Shown: positions 21,701 through 30,597 of the stretch, piece by piece
How positions within the stretch are numbered: the stretch's first letter is position 1
Layout of the letters: each line of letters begins with the position of its first letter
Source: Pythium myriotylum
Lineage: Eukaryota; Oomycota; Peronosporomycetes; Pythiales; Pythiaceae
DNA: 64,000 bases
NCBI GenBank assembly: GCA_023091665.1
Contig: JALJCQ010000009.1
Span: 2,976,001 to 3,040,000, forward strand
Direction: 5' to 3'
The notes under the pieces: model-generated
Seen by the model: only the letters and a program-made list of their open reading frames with translations
Database searches by the model: none
What the model was told of the DNA's origin: nothing
Translations under genes and position numbers: made by a program

Positions 21701-22903
21701 TTCCAGGTCTTCGACAGCTTGCTGCTGCTCAAGCGTGGTGGTGAGACGGTGTACTTTGGCGAACTCGGCGAGAACGCGTCGGAGCTGATCAAGTACTTTG
21801 AGTCGATCGAGGGTACAATCCCGCTTGAAGAGGGCTACAACCCGGCGACTTGGATGTTGGAAGTGATCGGTGCTGGTGTCGGCAACACGGCAGGCCAGGA
21901 TGTCGACTTTGTGAAGGTCTTCAACGAGAGCGAGAAGAGAAAGGCGCTGGACAACGCTCTGGAACAAGACGGCTTCCTGCACCCTGCTCCAGGAGTTGGA
22001 GCGCTCGAGTTCTCGGACAAGCGTGCAGCAACCGAGTCGGTTCAGGCCCAGTTCTTGCTCAAGCGTTTCTTTGACACGTACTGGCGCACACCGTCGTACA
22101 ACCTCACCCGCTTCATCGTGTACTTGCTGCTCGCGCTTATCTTCGGTCTCGCTTTCGTTGGCGCCGACTACGACACGTACCAGGGTATCAACGCTGGTGA
22201 AGGCATGGTGTTCATGACGTCGCTCTTCCTGGGTGTTGTCTCGTTCAACAGTGTGCTGCCGCTTGCTTCTGAAGAACGCGCACCGTTCTACCGCGAACGT
22301 GCAGCGCAGACCTACAACGCGTTGTGGTACTTCGTCGGTGCGACAGTCGTCGAGATTCCGTACGTCTTCGCCAGCACGCTGCTGTACAGTGTCATCTTCT
22401 TCTTCATGGTCGGCTTTACTGGATTCGGTCGCTTCCTCTTCTATTGGTTTATCTCGGCGTTGATGACGCTGCTGCAGACGTACATCGGCCAGCTGCTTGC
22501 CTTCGCCATGCCGAGTGTTGAGGTCGCTGCGATCGTCGGTGTCATGGTCAACTCGGTCTTCTTCCTCTTCATGGGCTTCAACCCGCCTGCGGGTGCGATC
22601 CCGACGGCGTACAAGTGGCTCTACTACCTCACGCCGCACCGCTACGGCCTCTCGATCCTCTCGGCCATTGTCTTCGCTGACTGCCCGGACCCGTCGGATC
22701 ACTCCCAGCTCTCGTGTAAGCCGGTCAAGAACCTCCCGCCAACGTTGCCGGAGGACCTCAACATCAAGGGCTACGTTGAGAAGGTCTTCCTCATGAAGCA
22801 CAGCGAGATCTGGATGAACTTCGGCATCCTCATCGCGTTCATCGTGCTCTTCCGCCTGCTCGCCGCGTACTCGCTGCGTTACATCAACCACCAGAAGAGA
22901 TAG
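18779..22903 (+). CDS. PDR2: full-length PDR/ABCG efflux transporter
   Basis: 1374 residues from the ATG at 18779 (MEDKDDIAYEQAPALEYSSG), NBD-TMD-NBD-TMD. NBD1 Walker A GQPGSGKS is at 118-125 and NBD2 Walker A GSSGAGKTT begins at 809. The signature is VSGGERKRV in NBD1 and SSVEQMKRL in NBD2, and both Walker B motifs keep the catalytic Glu (FMDEIS, FLDEPTS). The PDR hallmark YRERAAQTYNALWYFVGA precedes the helices of TMD2, and the last outer loop carries paired cysteines (ADCPDPSDHSQLSC). It is intact and ends INHQKR. Compared with PDR1 it has its own TMD sequences throughout, and no long near-identical tract with a neighbour was noticed. Plasma-membrane efflux is expected from the family; the substrate is unknown. 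Confidence 0.93.
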   Translation: MEDKDDIAYEQAPALEYSSGKALMQHGPEALHEHVGSRLEAAMGRSLPQMEVRFKNLSISAELLVSSDRESKEELPTLVNEVKKSLRRFSATKHRVTKHILKNVNGVFKPGTVTLILGQPGSGKSSLMKILSGRFPMDKKVHLEGEVTYNGASRDEIIRRMPQYVSYVTQRDYHFPTLTVKETLEFAHECCGGELSERAEKHFNQGTPEENKEALEAARALYKYYPEVIIHQLGLDNCQNTIVGNGMLRGVSGGERKRVTTGEMQFGNKYVTFMDEISTGLDSAATYDIIKTQRSIAKTLRKTVVIALLQPSPEVFNLFDEVMILNNGYVMYHGPREQAMPYFTGLGFHCPPGRDHADFLMDLGTRQQHKYEVARADGSPHPRKASEFAAVFEKSAIHDDMLRELHSPLDPILLEDKERHFDEIPEFHQSFIDSTATLMVRQLKITLRNTAFIKGRGFMVLLIGFIYSTVFWQFDVTNVQVVMGIIFQSILFLALGQASQIPTYIAGRQIFYKQRGANFYRTSSYVMACSVAQLPLAAAETIVFGTMVYWMCGFVSSFGSYVLFELLLFLTNLAFASCFFALSAISPDLHVAKPISMVSILFFVMFAGFVIPKNQIPDYFIWAYWANPIAWCLRALAINEYRHGEFDQDTYKGFPYKERFGKQMGSYQLGLFDVESDKEWLAYGFIFLIASYFVFMWLSFLILENIRYESPEHISLNSEDDVKDIELSSVGSSTGSEYGLIQTPRGNEKGDLALEVKPTSRERYFKPVTLAFKDLWYSVPNPTNPKEDLELLKGISGFSTPGTITALMGSSGAGKTTLMDVIAGRKTGGKIRGQILLNGHPATDLAIRRSTGYCEQMDVHSEASTIREALTFSAFLRQDASVPASQKYDSVEECLELLDLLPIADQIIRGSSVEQMKRLTIGVELAAQPSVLFLDEPTSGLDARSAKVIMDGVRKVADTGRTVVCTIHQPSWEVFQVFDSLLLLKRGGETVYFGELGENASELIKYFESIEGTIPLEEGYNPATWMLEVIGAGVGNTAGQDVDFVKVFNESEKRKALDNALEQDGFLHPAPGVGALEFSDKRAATESVQAQFLLKRFFDTYWRTPSYNLTRFIVYLLLALIFGLAFVGADYDTYQGINAGEGMVFMTSLFLGVVSFNSVLPLASEERAPFYRERAAQTYNALWYFVGATVVEIPYVFASTLLYSVIFFFMVGFTGFGRFLFYWFISALMTLLQTYIGQLLAFAMPSVEVAAIVGVMVNSVFFLFMGFNPPAGAIPTAYKWLYYLTPHRYGLSILSAIVFADCPDPSDHSQLSCKPVKNLPPTLPEDLNIKGYVEKVFLMKHSEIWMNFGILIAFIVLFRLLAAYSLRYINHQKR

Positions 22904-24148
22904 ATGTCTTCTGCAGATAGAACAACCTGTTCAGACACTTGATCATAAACGGATTTCTTCAAATTCACATTCGTTCGTTTTCGTCATCCTTATTCAAATG
23001 CGTGCATCAGGCCCAACGTCCTTGTCGTGGGCAAAGAGACCGAATGAGCAGCCTTGAGAGGAGATGCCTGAGCTCAAGCGCATCATCCAGGTTGTGCTTA
23101 CGCTCTTCGGTCGAGTCAACGCATGTCCCAGGAGACGACTGGAGCGAGCCGATGGCTAAAGTCGGTTGACGCCATTGGCGTCAAACAGCTTGCGAGCCGT
23201 TTACGCACGACGAGCAGACGACCGACGAAGCCATCCGCACGACAAAACGGCGACTAGAGGACCCTCCTAACAGCACCGCCCCACAGTGTATATGAAGCAG
23301 GACCCATTTTCCGCGTGGGGAAATAGTACTACCGGACGAAAAGTAGTAGTATCGAGGGTCCATCCAGTCTGTGCAAGCGGCCTTTCTCAAGAGGTACAGA
23401 GAGCAAGACCGTCGATCGATCCAGAGAAAAAAGGTGGATTTATTTGGTTTCTAGTGATCTAGGAAAAGATCGGTCTCCGTCCGAATCTTCTGAGATCGCG
23501 GGGCTGAAGGAGTCAGAGCGTCGTCCTGTGATGGTCAAAGTCGCTCACGTGAGCCGAAACCGCAGCCATCGGACTGATTACTTCATCATTTTTACAAAAC
23601 CTGTTCAATTATCATCCAATTTGTATACAATTCAAAACCTCATGTACCGTGATTTGAAACGAGAACACAGTTTGCGACCGTGTAACGTCCACTTGATGAC
23701 TCAGCCAGGCGGGCATGTCTCGCATTACGACACTGCGACACTGACGACAACGTAACCCACGGTCAGCGATGTGATTGGCGGAAAAGACGTGAGACGTGAC
23801 CAGTGACCATCACTCCGACATATCGGCGCACAATCAGGGTTCATGCTCACTAGAGACCATCACTCTGCTGCCGATGCTACTTTCCAAGACACGAAATCGA
23901 CCCATTCGCTGCTCCATAGACACGAATTAACCCCCAAAAAGCCTTTTATGGCCGTTCTTTTCGGGTCTAGAAACGATCCCCGTCGGTTTGACAAGTGCGC
24001 ACAATCGACCAGCACTCCTCCGACATACATGTGAATGGGACAGGTCGAGTCCCCGCCAGCAACTGGGTTCTGGGCCCCTCGTGAAACAGAGCGTCCTCTC
24101 CCTCGCGGCCGGATCTCTGTCTTCACGTGGATGGTCTCGTCGGTCAAG
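22904..24148. other. Intergenic region PDR2-PDR3
   Basis: No convincing gene. The last ~150 bp resemble the promoter of PDR4 (32460-32644), a sign that the duplication carried the upstream sequence along. Confidence 0.5.
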
Positions 24149-24170
24149 GGCTCATTTCGGAACTTCCCAT
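24149..24170 (+). promoter_or_regulatory. Oomycete initiator of PDR3
   Basis: GGCTCATTTCGGAACTTCCC begins here, with the start expected near 24153. Most of the word is repeated exactly before PDR4. It places translation at the ATG at 24193 rather than at in-frame codons before the transcription start. Confidence 0.65.
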
Positions 24171-24192
24171 CTCCGACACACACACACGCAAG

Positions 24193-27100
24193 ATGGAGAA
24201 CTACGAGTACTACGAACAGGCCTCGGCCATCGAGTACCACAGCGCCAAGTCGCTCATGCAGCACGGCTCCGAGGCCCTCCACGAACACGTCTCGTCGCGC
24301 ATCGAAGCGGCCATGGGCAAGTCGCTCCCGCAGATGGAAGTGCGTTTCAAGAACCTCAGCGTCTCGGCCGATCTGCTCGTCTCGAGCCACAATGAGAGCG
24401 GCGAGGAGCTCCCGACGCTGCTCAACGAGCTCAAGATGGGCGTCCGCCGCCTGTCGGCCAAGAAGCATCGCGTCAAGAAACACATCCTCAAGAACGTGAA
24501 CGGTGTCTTCAAGCCCGGCACCATCACGCTCGTGCTGGGCCAGCCGGGCTCGGGCAAGTCGGCGCTCATGAAGATCCTGAGCGGCCGCTTCCCTGTTTCC
24601 AAGAACATCTCGCTCGACGGTGAGGTCACGTACAACGGTGCTTCTCAGACCGAGATCGCCAAGCGCCTCCCGCAGTATGTGAGCTACGTGACCCAGCGTG
24701 ACTACCACTTCCCGACGCTGACTGTCAAGGAAACGTTGGAGTTTGCCCACGAGTGTTGTGGCGGTGAACTCTCGGAGCGTGCGGAGCGCCACTTCGACAA
24801 GGGCTCTGAAGAGGAGAACAAGGCTGCTTTGGAAGCGGCCCGTGCTCTGTACAAGTACTACCCGGAGGTGGTCATCCAGCAGCTCGGTCTCGAGAACTGC
24901 CAGAACACCGTCGTTGGTAACGCCATGCTTCGTGGCGTCTCGGGTGGTGAACGCAAACGCGTTACCACCGGTGAGATGCAGTTCGGTAACAAATACGTGA
25001 CGTTCATGGACGAGATCTCGACGGGTCTCGACAGTGCGGCCACCTTTGACATCATCAAGACCCAGCGCAGTATCGCCAAGAAGCTCCGCAAGACGGTCGT
25101 GATTGCTTTGCTGCAACCTTCGCCGGAGGTGTTCGCGTTGTTCGACGACGTGCTCATCCTCAACGATGGTTACGTCATGTACCACGGTCCTCGCGAGCAG
25201 ATCATGCCGTACTTTGAAGGCCTCGGTTTCCACTGCCCACCGCGTCGCGACGCTGCGGATTTCCTCATGGATCTGGGTACCCGCCAGCAGAGCAAGTACG
25301 AAATGGCTCGTGCGGATCGCTCGCCGCATCCTCGTAAGGCTCGCGAGTTCGCTGCGTTATTCGAGAAGTCGACGATCAATGCCGCGATGATGAACGATCT
25401 CCATGCTCCACATGATCCGGCTCGTATCAAGGACAAGGAAGACATCTTCGATGCGATCCCCGAGTTCCACCAGTCGTTCCTGGACAGCACTCTTACGCTC
25501 ATGGCTCGTCAGATGAAGGTCACGCTCCGTAACACGGCCTTCCTCAAGGGCCGTGGCTTCATGGTGTTGCTCATCGGTCTCATCTACTCAACCGTCTTCT
25601 GGCAGTTCGACGTGACGAACGCTCAGGTCGTCATGGGTATCATCTTCCAGTCGATTTTGTTCTTGGCACTCGGTCAGGCTTCCCAGATCCCCACGTACAT
25701 CGCCGCTCGCCAGATCTTTTACAAGCAACGTCGATCCAACTTCTACCGCACGTCGTCGTATGTGCTGGCTTGCTCGGTCGCTCAGCTGCCGCTTGCTGTT
25801 GCTGAGACTATCGTGTTTGGTACGATGGTGTACTGGATGTGTGGCTTCGTAAACACGTTCACGGCATACCTGCTGTTCGAGCTTCTGCTGTTCCTGACGA
25901 ACCTGGCGTTCTCGGCGTGTTTCTTCGCGATGGCAGCGATCGCTCCGGATCTTCACATCGCCAAGCCGATCTCGATGGTTTCGGTCATGTTCTTCGTGCT
26001 CTTCGCTGGGTTTGTGATTCCGCGCAGCGAGATCCCGGACTACTTCATCTGGATTTACTGGATCAACCCGATCGCGTGGTGTCTTCGTGCTGTTGGTATC
26101 AACGAGTACCGCCACAGCAAGTACGACCAGGACATTTACAACGGTATCAACTACAAGGAGAAGTACGGCAAGCAGTTCGGCGAGTACTCGCTGAACCTCT
26201 TCAACGTTCAGGCCGATGAACAGTGGCTCGGCTACGGTTTCATCTTCCTCATCGCGTCGTACGTGCTCTTCATGGTTCTCTCGTACGCCATCCTCGAGCA
26301 CATTCGCTACGAGAGTCCCGAGCACGTGAGCCTGAGTGACGAAGACCACGGCAAGGAAGAGGTGATTGAAACTTCAGGATCGAGCACGGGCATGGAATAC
26401 GGTCTCGTCGAGACTCCTCGCAGTGACATGAAGGGCGAGATCGCGCTGCAGGTGGAGCCTACGGGTCGTGAGCGATACTTCACCCCCGTCACGCTTACGT
26501 TCAAGGACCTGCACTACTGGGTGCCGAACCCATCCAACCCGAAGGAAGGCCTTGAGTTGCTCAAGGGCATCTCTGGTTTCGCGACGCCTGGCACGATCAC
26601 TGCTCTGATGGGCAGCTCGGGTGCTGGTAAGACAACGCTCATGGACGTCATCGCTGGCCGTAAGACCGGCGGCACCATCGAAGGCCAGATCCTCCTCAAC
26701 GGACACCCAGCGACCGACCTCTCGATCCGCCGATCCACTGGTTACTGTGAGCAGATGGACGTCCACTCGGAAGCGTCGACGTTCCGCGAGGCACTCACGT
26801 TCAGCGCGTTCCTTCGTCAGAGTGCGGACATCCCGGATGCGCAGAAGTACGATACGGTGGAAGAGTGTCTCGACCTGCTGGACCTGCGTCCGATCGCCGA
26901 CCAGATCATCCGCGGCAGCTCGGTGGAGCAGATGAAGCGTCTCACGATCGGTGTGGAGCTGGCGGCGCAGCCGAGTGTGTTGTTCCTCGATGAGCCGACG
27001 AGTGGTCTCGACGCTCGCTCGGCCAAGGTCATCATGGACGGTATCCGGAAGGTCGCGAACACGGGTCGTACGATTGTGTGCACGATCCACCAGCCGTCGA

Positions 27101-28305
27101 CGGAGGTGTTCTCTGTGTTCGACAGTCTGTTGTTGCTCAAGCGTGGTGGCGAGACCGTGTACTTCGGTAAGCTTGGTGAGAATGCTTCGGAGCTGATTGA
27201 GTACTTCGAGTCGATCGAGGGCACTCCTCGTTTGGAGGATGGCTACAACCCTGCGACGTGGATGTTGGAAGTGATCGGTGCTGGTGTCGGTAACTCGGCG
27301 TCGCAGGACTTCGTCAAGCTGTTCAACGCGAGTGAGAAGAAGGCTTCGTTGGAGAACATGCTCGAACAGGAAGGCTTCACGCGCCCGGTCCAGGGTGTCA
27401 CTGCTCTCGAGTTCACGAGCAAGCGTGCGGCTCTCGAATCGGTGCAAGCCAAGTTTCTCATCAAGCGCTACATGGATCTCTACTGGCGCACACCGTCGTA
27501 CAACCTTACCCGCTTCGTCGTCTACATCTTGCTCGCGCTTGTTTTCGGCCTTGCGTACTTGGATGCCGACTACGACACGTACCAGGGTATCAACGCCGGT
27601 GAAGGCATGGTATTCATGACGACGCTGTTCCTCGGTGTCGTGTCGTTCAACAGTGTGCTGCCGTTGTCATCGGAGGAGCGTGCCTCGTACTACCGTGAGC
27701 GTGCGGCCCAGACATACAACGCGCTGTGGTACTTCGTGGGCTCGACGTTGGCTGAGATTCCGTACGTGTTCGGCAGCTCGTTCATCTACACGGCGATCTT
27801 CTTCCCGATGGTCGGCTTCACGGGCGTCGCTCGTTTCTTCTGGTACTGGTTCAACACTGCTCTTCACATCCTGCTTCAGACCTACATGGGTCAGCTGTTC
27901 GCGTACGCGCTGCCGAGTGTGGAAGTGGCCGCGATTGTCGGTACCATGGCCAACTCGATCTTCTTCCTCTTCATGGGCTTCAACCCGCCGGCTAGCGCCA
28001 TCCCGACCGGCTACAAGTGGCTTTACTACATCACGCCGCAACGCTACTCGCTCGCGATTCTCTCGACGGCTGTGTTTGGTGACTGCTCGGACAGCTCGGA
28101 CCTGTCGGAGATCTCGTGCAAGCCCGTTCGTGATCTCCCGCCAACGCTGCCATCGGATCTCACGATTAAGGAGTACTTGGAGACTGTGTTCAAGATGAAG
28201 CACAGCGAGATGTGGATGAACTTCGGTATCGTGTTGGCCTTCGTGGTGCTTTTCCGCCTGCTGGCTTTGCTTGCGCTGCGCTACGTCAACCACCAGAAGA
28301 GATAA
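24193..28305 (+). CDS. PDR3: full-length PDR/ABCG efflux transporter
   Basis: 1370 residues beginning MENYEYYEQASAIEYHSAKS. NBD1 Walker A GQPGSGKS begins at 116 and NBD2 Walker A GSSGAGKTT at 807. NBD1 has the signature VSGGERKRV, NBD2 the degenerate SSVEQMKRL, and both catalytic Glu residues are present. TMD1 contains NTFTAYLLFELLLFLTNL and PRSEIPDYFIWIYWINPIAW; TMD2 contains YRERAAQTYNALWYFVGS. It ends VNHQKR. PDR3 forms a mosaic trio with PDR4 and PDR5. Its two NBD regions are nearly the same DNA as in PDR4, and its TMD1 is nearly the same DNA as in PDR5 (25465-26130 against 38970-39630). Intact; substrate unknown. Confidence 0.93.
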   Translation: MENYEYYEQASAIEYHSAKSLMQHGSEALHEHVSSRIEAAMGKSLPQMEVRFKNLSVSADLLVSSHNESGEELPTLLNELKMGVRRLSAKKHRVKKHILKNVNGVFKPGTITLVLGQPGSGKSALMKILSGRFPVSKNISLDGEVTYNGASQTEIAKRLPQYVSYVTQRDYHFPTLTVKETLEFAHECCGGELSERAERHFDKGSEEENKAALEAARALYKYYPEVVIQQLGLENCQNTVVGNAMLRGVSGGERKRVTTGEMQFGNKYVTFMDEISTGLDSAATFDIIKTQRSIAKKLRKTVVIALLQPSPEVFALFDDVLILNDGYVMYHGPREQIMPYFEGLGFHCPPRRDAADFLMDLGTRQQSKYEMARADRSPHPRKAREFAALFEKSTINAAMMNDLHAPHDPARIKDKEDIFDAIPEFHQSFLDSTLTLMARQMKVTLRNTAFLKGRGFMVLLIGLIYSTVFWQFDVTNAQVVMGIIFQSILFLALGQASQIPTYIAARQIFYKQRRSNFYRTSSYVLACSVAQLPLAVAETIVFGTMVYWMCGFVNTFTAYLLFELLLFLTNLAFSACFFAMAAIAPDLHIAKPISMVSVMFFVLFAGFVIPRSEIPDYFIWIYWINPIAWCLRAVGINEYRHSKYDQDIYNGINYKEKYGKQFGEYSLNLFNVQADEQWLGYGFIFLIASYVLFMVLSYAILEHIRYESPEHVSLSDEDHGKEEVIETSGSSTGMEYGLVETPRSDMKGEIALQVEPTGRERYFTPVTLTFKDLHYWVPNPSNPKEGLELLKGISGFATPGTITALMGSSGAGKTTLMDVIAGRKTGGTIEGQILLNGHPATDLSIRRSTGYCEQMDVHSEASTFREALTFSAFLRQSADIPDAQKYDTVEECLDLLDLRPIADQIIRGSSVEQMKRLTIGVELAAQPSVLFLDEPTSGLDARSAKVIMDGIRKVANTGRTIVCTIHQPSTEVFSVFDSLLLLKRGGETVYFGKLGENASELIEYFESIEGTPRLEDGYNPATWMLEVIGAGVGNSASQDFVKLFNASEKKASLENMLEQEGFTRPVQGVTALEFTSKRAALESVQAKFLIKRYMDLYWRTPSYNLTRFVVYILLALVFGLAYLDADYDTYQGINAGEGMVFMTTLFLGVVSFNSVLPLSSEERASYYRERAAQTYNALWYFVGSTLAEIPYVFGSSFIYTAIFFPMVGFTGVARFFWYWFNTALHILLQTYMGQLFAYALPSVEVAAIVGTMANSIFFLFMGFNPPASAIPTGYKWLYYITPQRYSLAILSTAVFGDCSDSSDLSEISCKPVRDLPPTLPSDLTIKEYLETVFKMKHSEMWMNFGIVLAFVVLFRLLALLALRYVNHQKR

Positions 28306-29475
28306 ACAGCTTTGGATATTCTGCATTCGTATAGAAGCGATTAATACATGCATACAACAATCAAATACAATCAACTGCGCATCAAAATTACTCATGTTTT
28401 GGCGTACTGGCAAGTATTGACATCGTAAGTCGAAACTGAGAAACTCGACCAACCCAGCCGTTTGAGTGCCAGTCACAAGCAAACGCTGCCGGCCACGAAA
28501 GGTCTCGCGACTTGGAGAAAGATAGTTATTGGTAGCGTTCTTGATTGTAAGGTTGACTGACAATCAGGGCTTGGGTAATGTTTATTGTATGTTGCCGGTG
28601 AAAAAAAGGCACAAGACACAATCGCAGTATTGGACTTCAATGGCATGTTGTTCAGAATGATCCCCAGCAAGTCCTGCAGGTGATCACATTCGACTAAACA
28701 GAGCTATGCTACATAGCTCATAGAACGCGAGTCGAGGAGCAAAGCTTGAGTCCGTTTTTCCGTTAAGATCTATGGCGCGAGATTCTTCATGCAAAGTCGG
28801 CTAGTGCTGTCAGAATCGAACTATCTCAACGGCGGAGTTGAATGCGTTCTCATTCAATGGAGAGCGGTCTTTCGTGAGTATTTTTGTCACCTATTTGACC
28901 AAGGGCACCAATACAAATTTGATGACTTTCGTTGCGACGGGGACGATCAAATGTTCCATAAGGGTAAGCCTATTATAGTATGTGTTTCTAAGATATTCTT
29001 CGTTGATGTTGATATTGAGCAGTAGTAGCATTTGAATATTGTCATTGCTACAGCAATAAAATTTTTGGACATTGTCAGTGTTGCAGCATCAATACTTTGA
29101 GTATATTCCAATATAGTTCGTAGAGTAGCTCACAAGAAGCAGCTCAATATACTTCACATTATCATCATCATCAATATAGTTCGAAGTATTGTCGTTTGCA
29201 TTCGAATTTGTGAGGAAGGATCGTTTTGGGCAATCATTCTCAAATCGATTCGATCGATATTCAGCCAACCAGAGCTTCGAATTTCAAAACACCTAACCAC
29301 GTCCTCATTCTCATCATGCTGCGGACAGACAATCATTTATCTGCCTTCTATGGTTGGCCTAAAACCAAGTCTAAATCGATTCGGTTATCTTCCAGTTTCA
29401 GTGCCAGTTTCACAAATTTTGGTGAAGAAGACAATACTTCGATATTGTTATCGATTTGTCAATTATGGATTTTTC
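28306..29475. other. AT-rich intergenic region after PDR3
   Basis: No convincing gene. The first ~40 bp match the start of the PDR4 3' flank, consistent with tandem duplication. There is a perfect 8-bp hairpin GAGCTATG-CTA-CATAGCTC at 28701-28719, an imperfect repeat (ATTGTCATTGCTACAGCA at about 29038, ATTGTCAGTGTTGCAGCA at about 29071), and a repeated CAATATAGTTCG word. Confidence 0.5.
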
Positions 29476-29605
29476 GGATATTGCCAATATTTCGGATTCT
29501 TGACAAATTGAAAAAATGCGTTTTAGGATATTGACAATAATTCAATTCTTGACAAATTGAAAAATTCGTTTTGGATACTGGCAATAATTCAATTTTTGAA
29601 ATATT
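29476..29605. repeat. AT-rich tandem repeat, period about 47-50 bp
   Basis: Units begin GGATATTGCCAAT at 29476, GGATATTGACAAT at 29526 and GGATACTGGCAAT at 29573. Each is followed by TTC.....TTGACAAATTGAAAAA-like sequence in the complete units. About 2.6 units. Confidence 0.7.
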
Positions 29606-29848
29606 CTTTTTTTTGTTTTTCCGAAGAAGTTAGTCACCTGGATGGTCAGGCCAGACCCGCCGAGCGTCAGCTCCCTGGAGATCTATTCTGGTCTACTGCG
29701 CTTGCGCGCGCGAACGTGGCCGTGCTCGTATTGCCCAATGGCTCAGTGGATGTTTTCTAGTAAGTCCTCAGCGGGCCGTAGCGGCCGCGTGTCGTGCGTC
29801 ACATCCGAAATGAGGAGGCGTGCAAGTTCTTCGTCAACGGATGTCCAG

Positions 29849-30097
29849 TCAGTTGTGGAGGTCACTGCTTCGTTGGTCCATCGCATGGTTGGCGAGGAAA
29901 TCTGCCATCTTGTTGCCGGCGCGTAGAGTGTGCGTGAATGAGACGGTTGGAAGGTGACTGAGCAAGCTGGTTGTCCGTCCGACATATCGTCTGAGGTGTT
30001 TGGATCGACAGTTAGCTAGGCCCGCAGCCTGGCGCAACACGAGTTTGCTGTCCCCAAATAGCGTGATCTTTGGTGACTGGGAGTCGTACCGCCGCAA
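29849..30097 (-). pseudogene. Fragment of a LINE-type retroelement RNase H domain
   Basis: Reading the minus strand, an 82-residue open frame shows GDSKLVLRQ, then HLRRYVGRTTSLLSHL, then AGNKMADFLANHAMD. This is the order of the second half of the RNase H domain carried at the end of many non-LTR reverse transcriptase polyproteins (RVT_3 type). The Asp of GDS and the Asp of KMADFLAN sit where catalytic residues are expected. The reverse transcriptase part is missing and a stop follows closely, so this is a dead fragment. It abuts the hairpin cluster at 30132-30218. Confidence 0.7.
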
Positions 30098-30131
30098 TTT
30101 TCGAAATACTGGAAATCGGCACTATTTTATG

Positions 30132-30170
30132 AATTCTATATGTATCATATTATATGATACATATAGAATT
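30132..30170. repeat. Perfect 19-bp inverted repeat, AT-rich
   Basis: AATTCTATATGTATCATAT (30132-30150), one T, then its exact complement at 30152-30170. Confidence 0.9.
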
Positions 30171-30171
30171 A

Positions 30172-30218
30172 CTTTACTGGAAATCGGCACTATAATTTTG
30201 TGCCGATTTCCAGTAAAG
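30172..30218. repeat. Perfect 19-bp inverted repeat with 9-nt loop
   Basis: CTTTACTGGAAATCGGCAC (30172-30190), loop TATAATTTT, exact complement at 30200-30218. A third direct copy of TACTGGAAATCGGCAC lies at 30107-30122, so the two hairpins form one nested structure. Confidence 0.9.
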
Positions 30219-30271
30219 TCTTAGAAAAATATGAAACTTTGCCAATATTCAAAAACAAAAATTGCCAAATT

Positions 30272-30597
30272 TGAGACGGGTTGACTTAGTCGGGACCGAG
30301 GGTGGACTTAGGCGAGGCCGAGGTTGACTTAGGAGGGGCGAGTTGACTTGAGCAGTAGATGGTAGAAGACCGAATGAGCTATATTTCCTGGGATGAAAAT
30401 GGTGGGTGTAGGGAGCTAGCGCTGCAGAGTTCTGTGTCCTACATGGCCTGGATTTATTCACCCATCAATCGTGGTGGCAGCCATCATTTGTGGCGGCGTC
30501 CATCATTGCCCGGCGCTCACAATCCTTGGTGACGCGCCGGCAACTGATTCCCAGGAATCACATGTGAACATAGAGTAAACATGGAGGAACGGTCTCA
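30272..30597 (-). mobile_element. Candidate 3' LTR of the Copia remnant (326 bp)
   Basis: The interval begins TGAGAC (30272) and ends GTCTCA (30597), giving short terminal inverted repeats as LTRs have. On the minus strand it directly follows a purine tract GCTGAGGGGGAG (30598-30609) that fits a polypurine tract. Inside are about four imperfect copies of GTTGACTTAG spaced 20-22 bp apart (30280-30352) and a doubled TGGYGGC-CATCATT unit near 30480-30518. No second LTR is seen in the window, so the call rests on position and termini. Confidence 0.6.

Noticed and set aside
28789..29025. 78-codon plus-strand frame after PDR3
   Set aside because: No domain, no promoter word and AT-rich repeat context; not supported as a gene.
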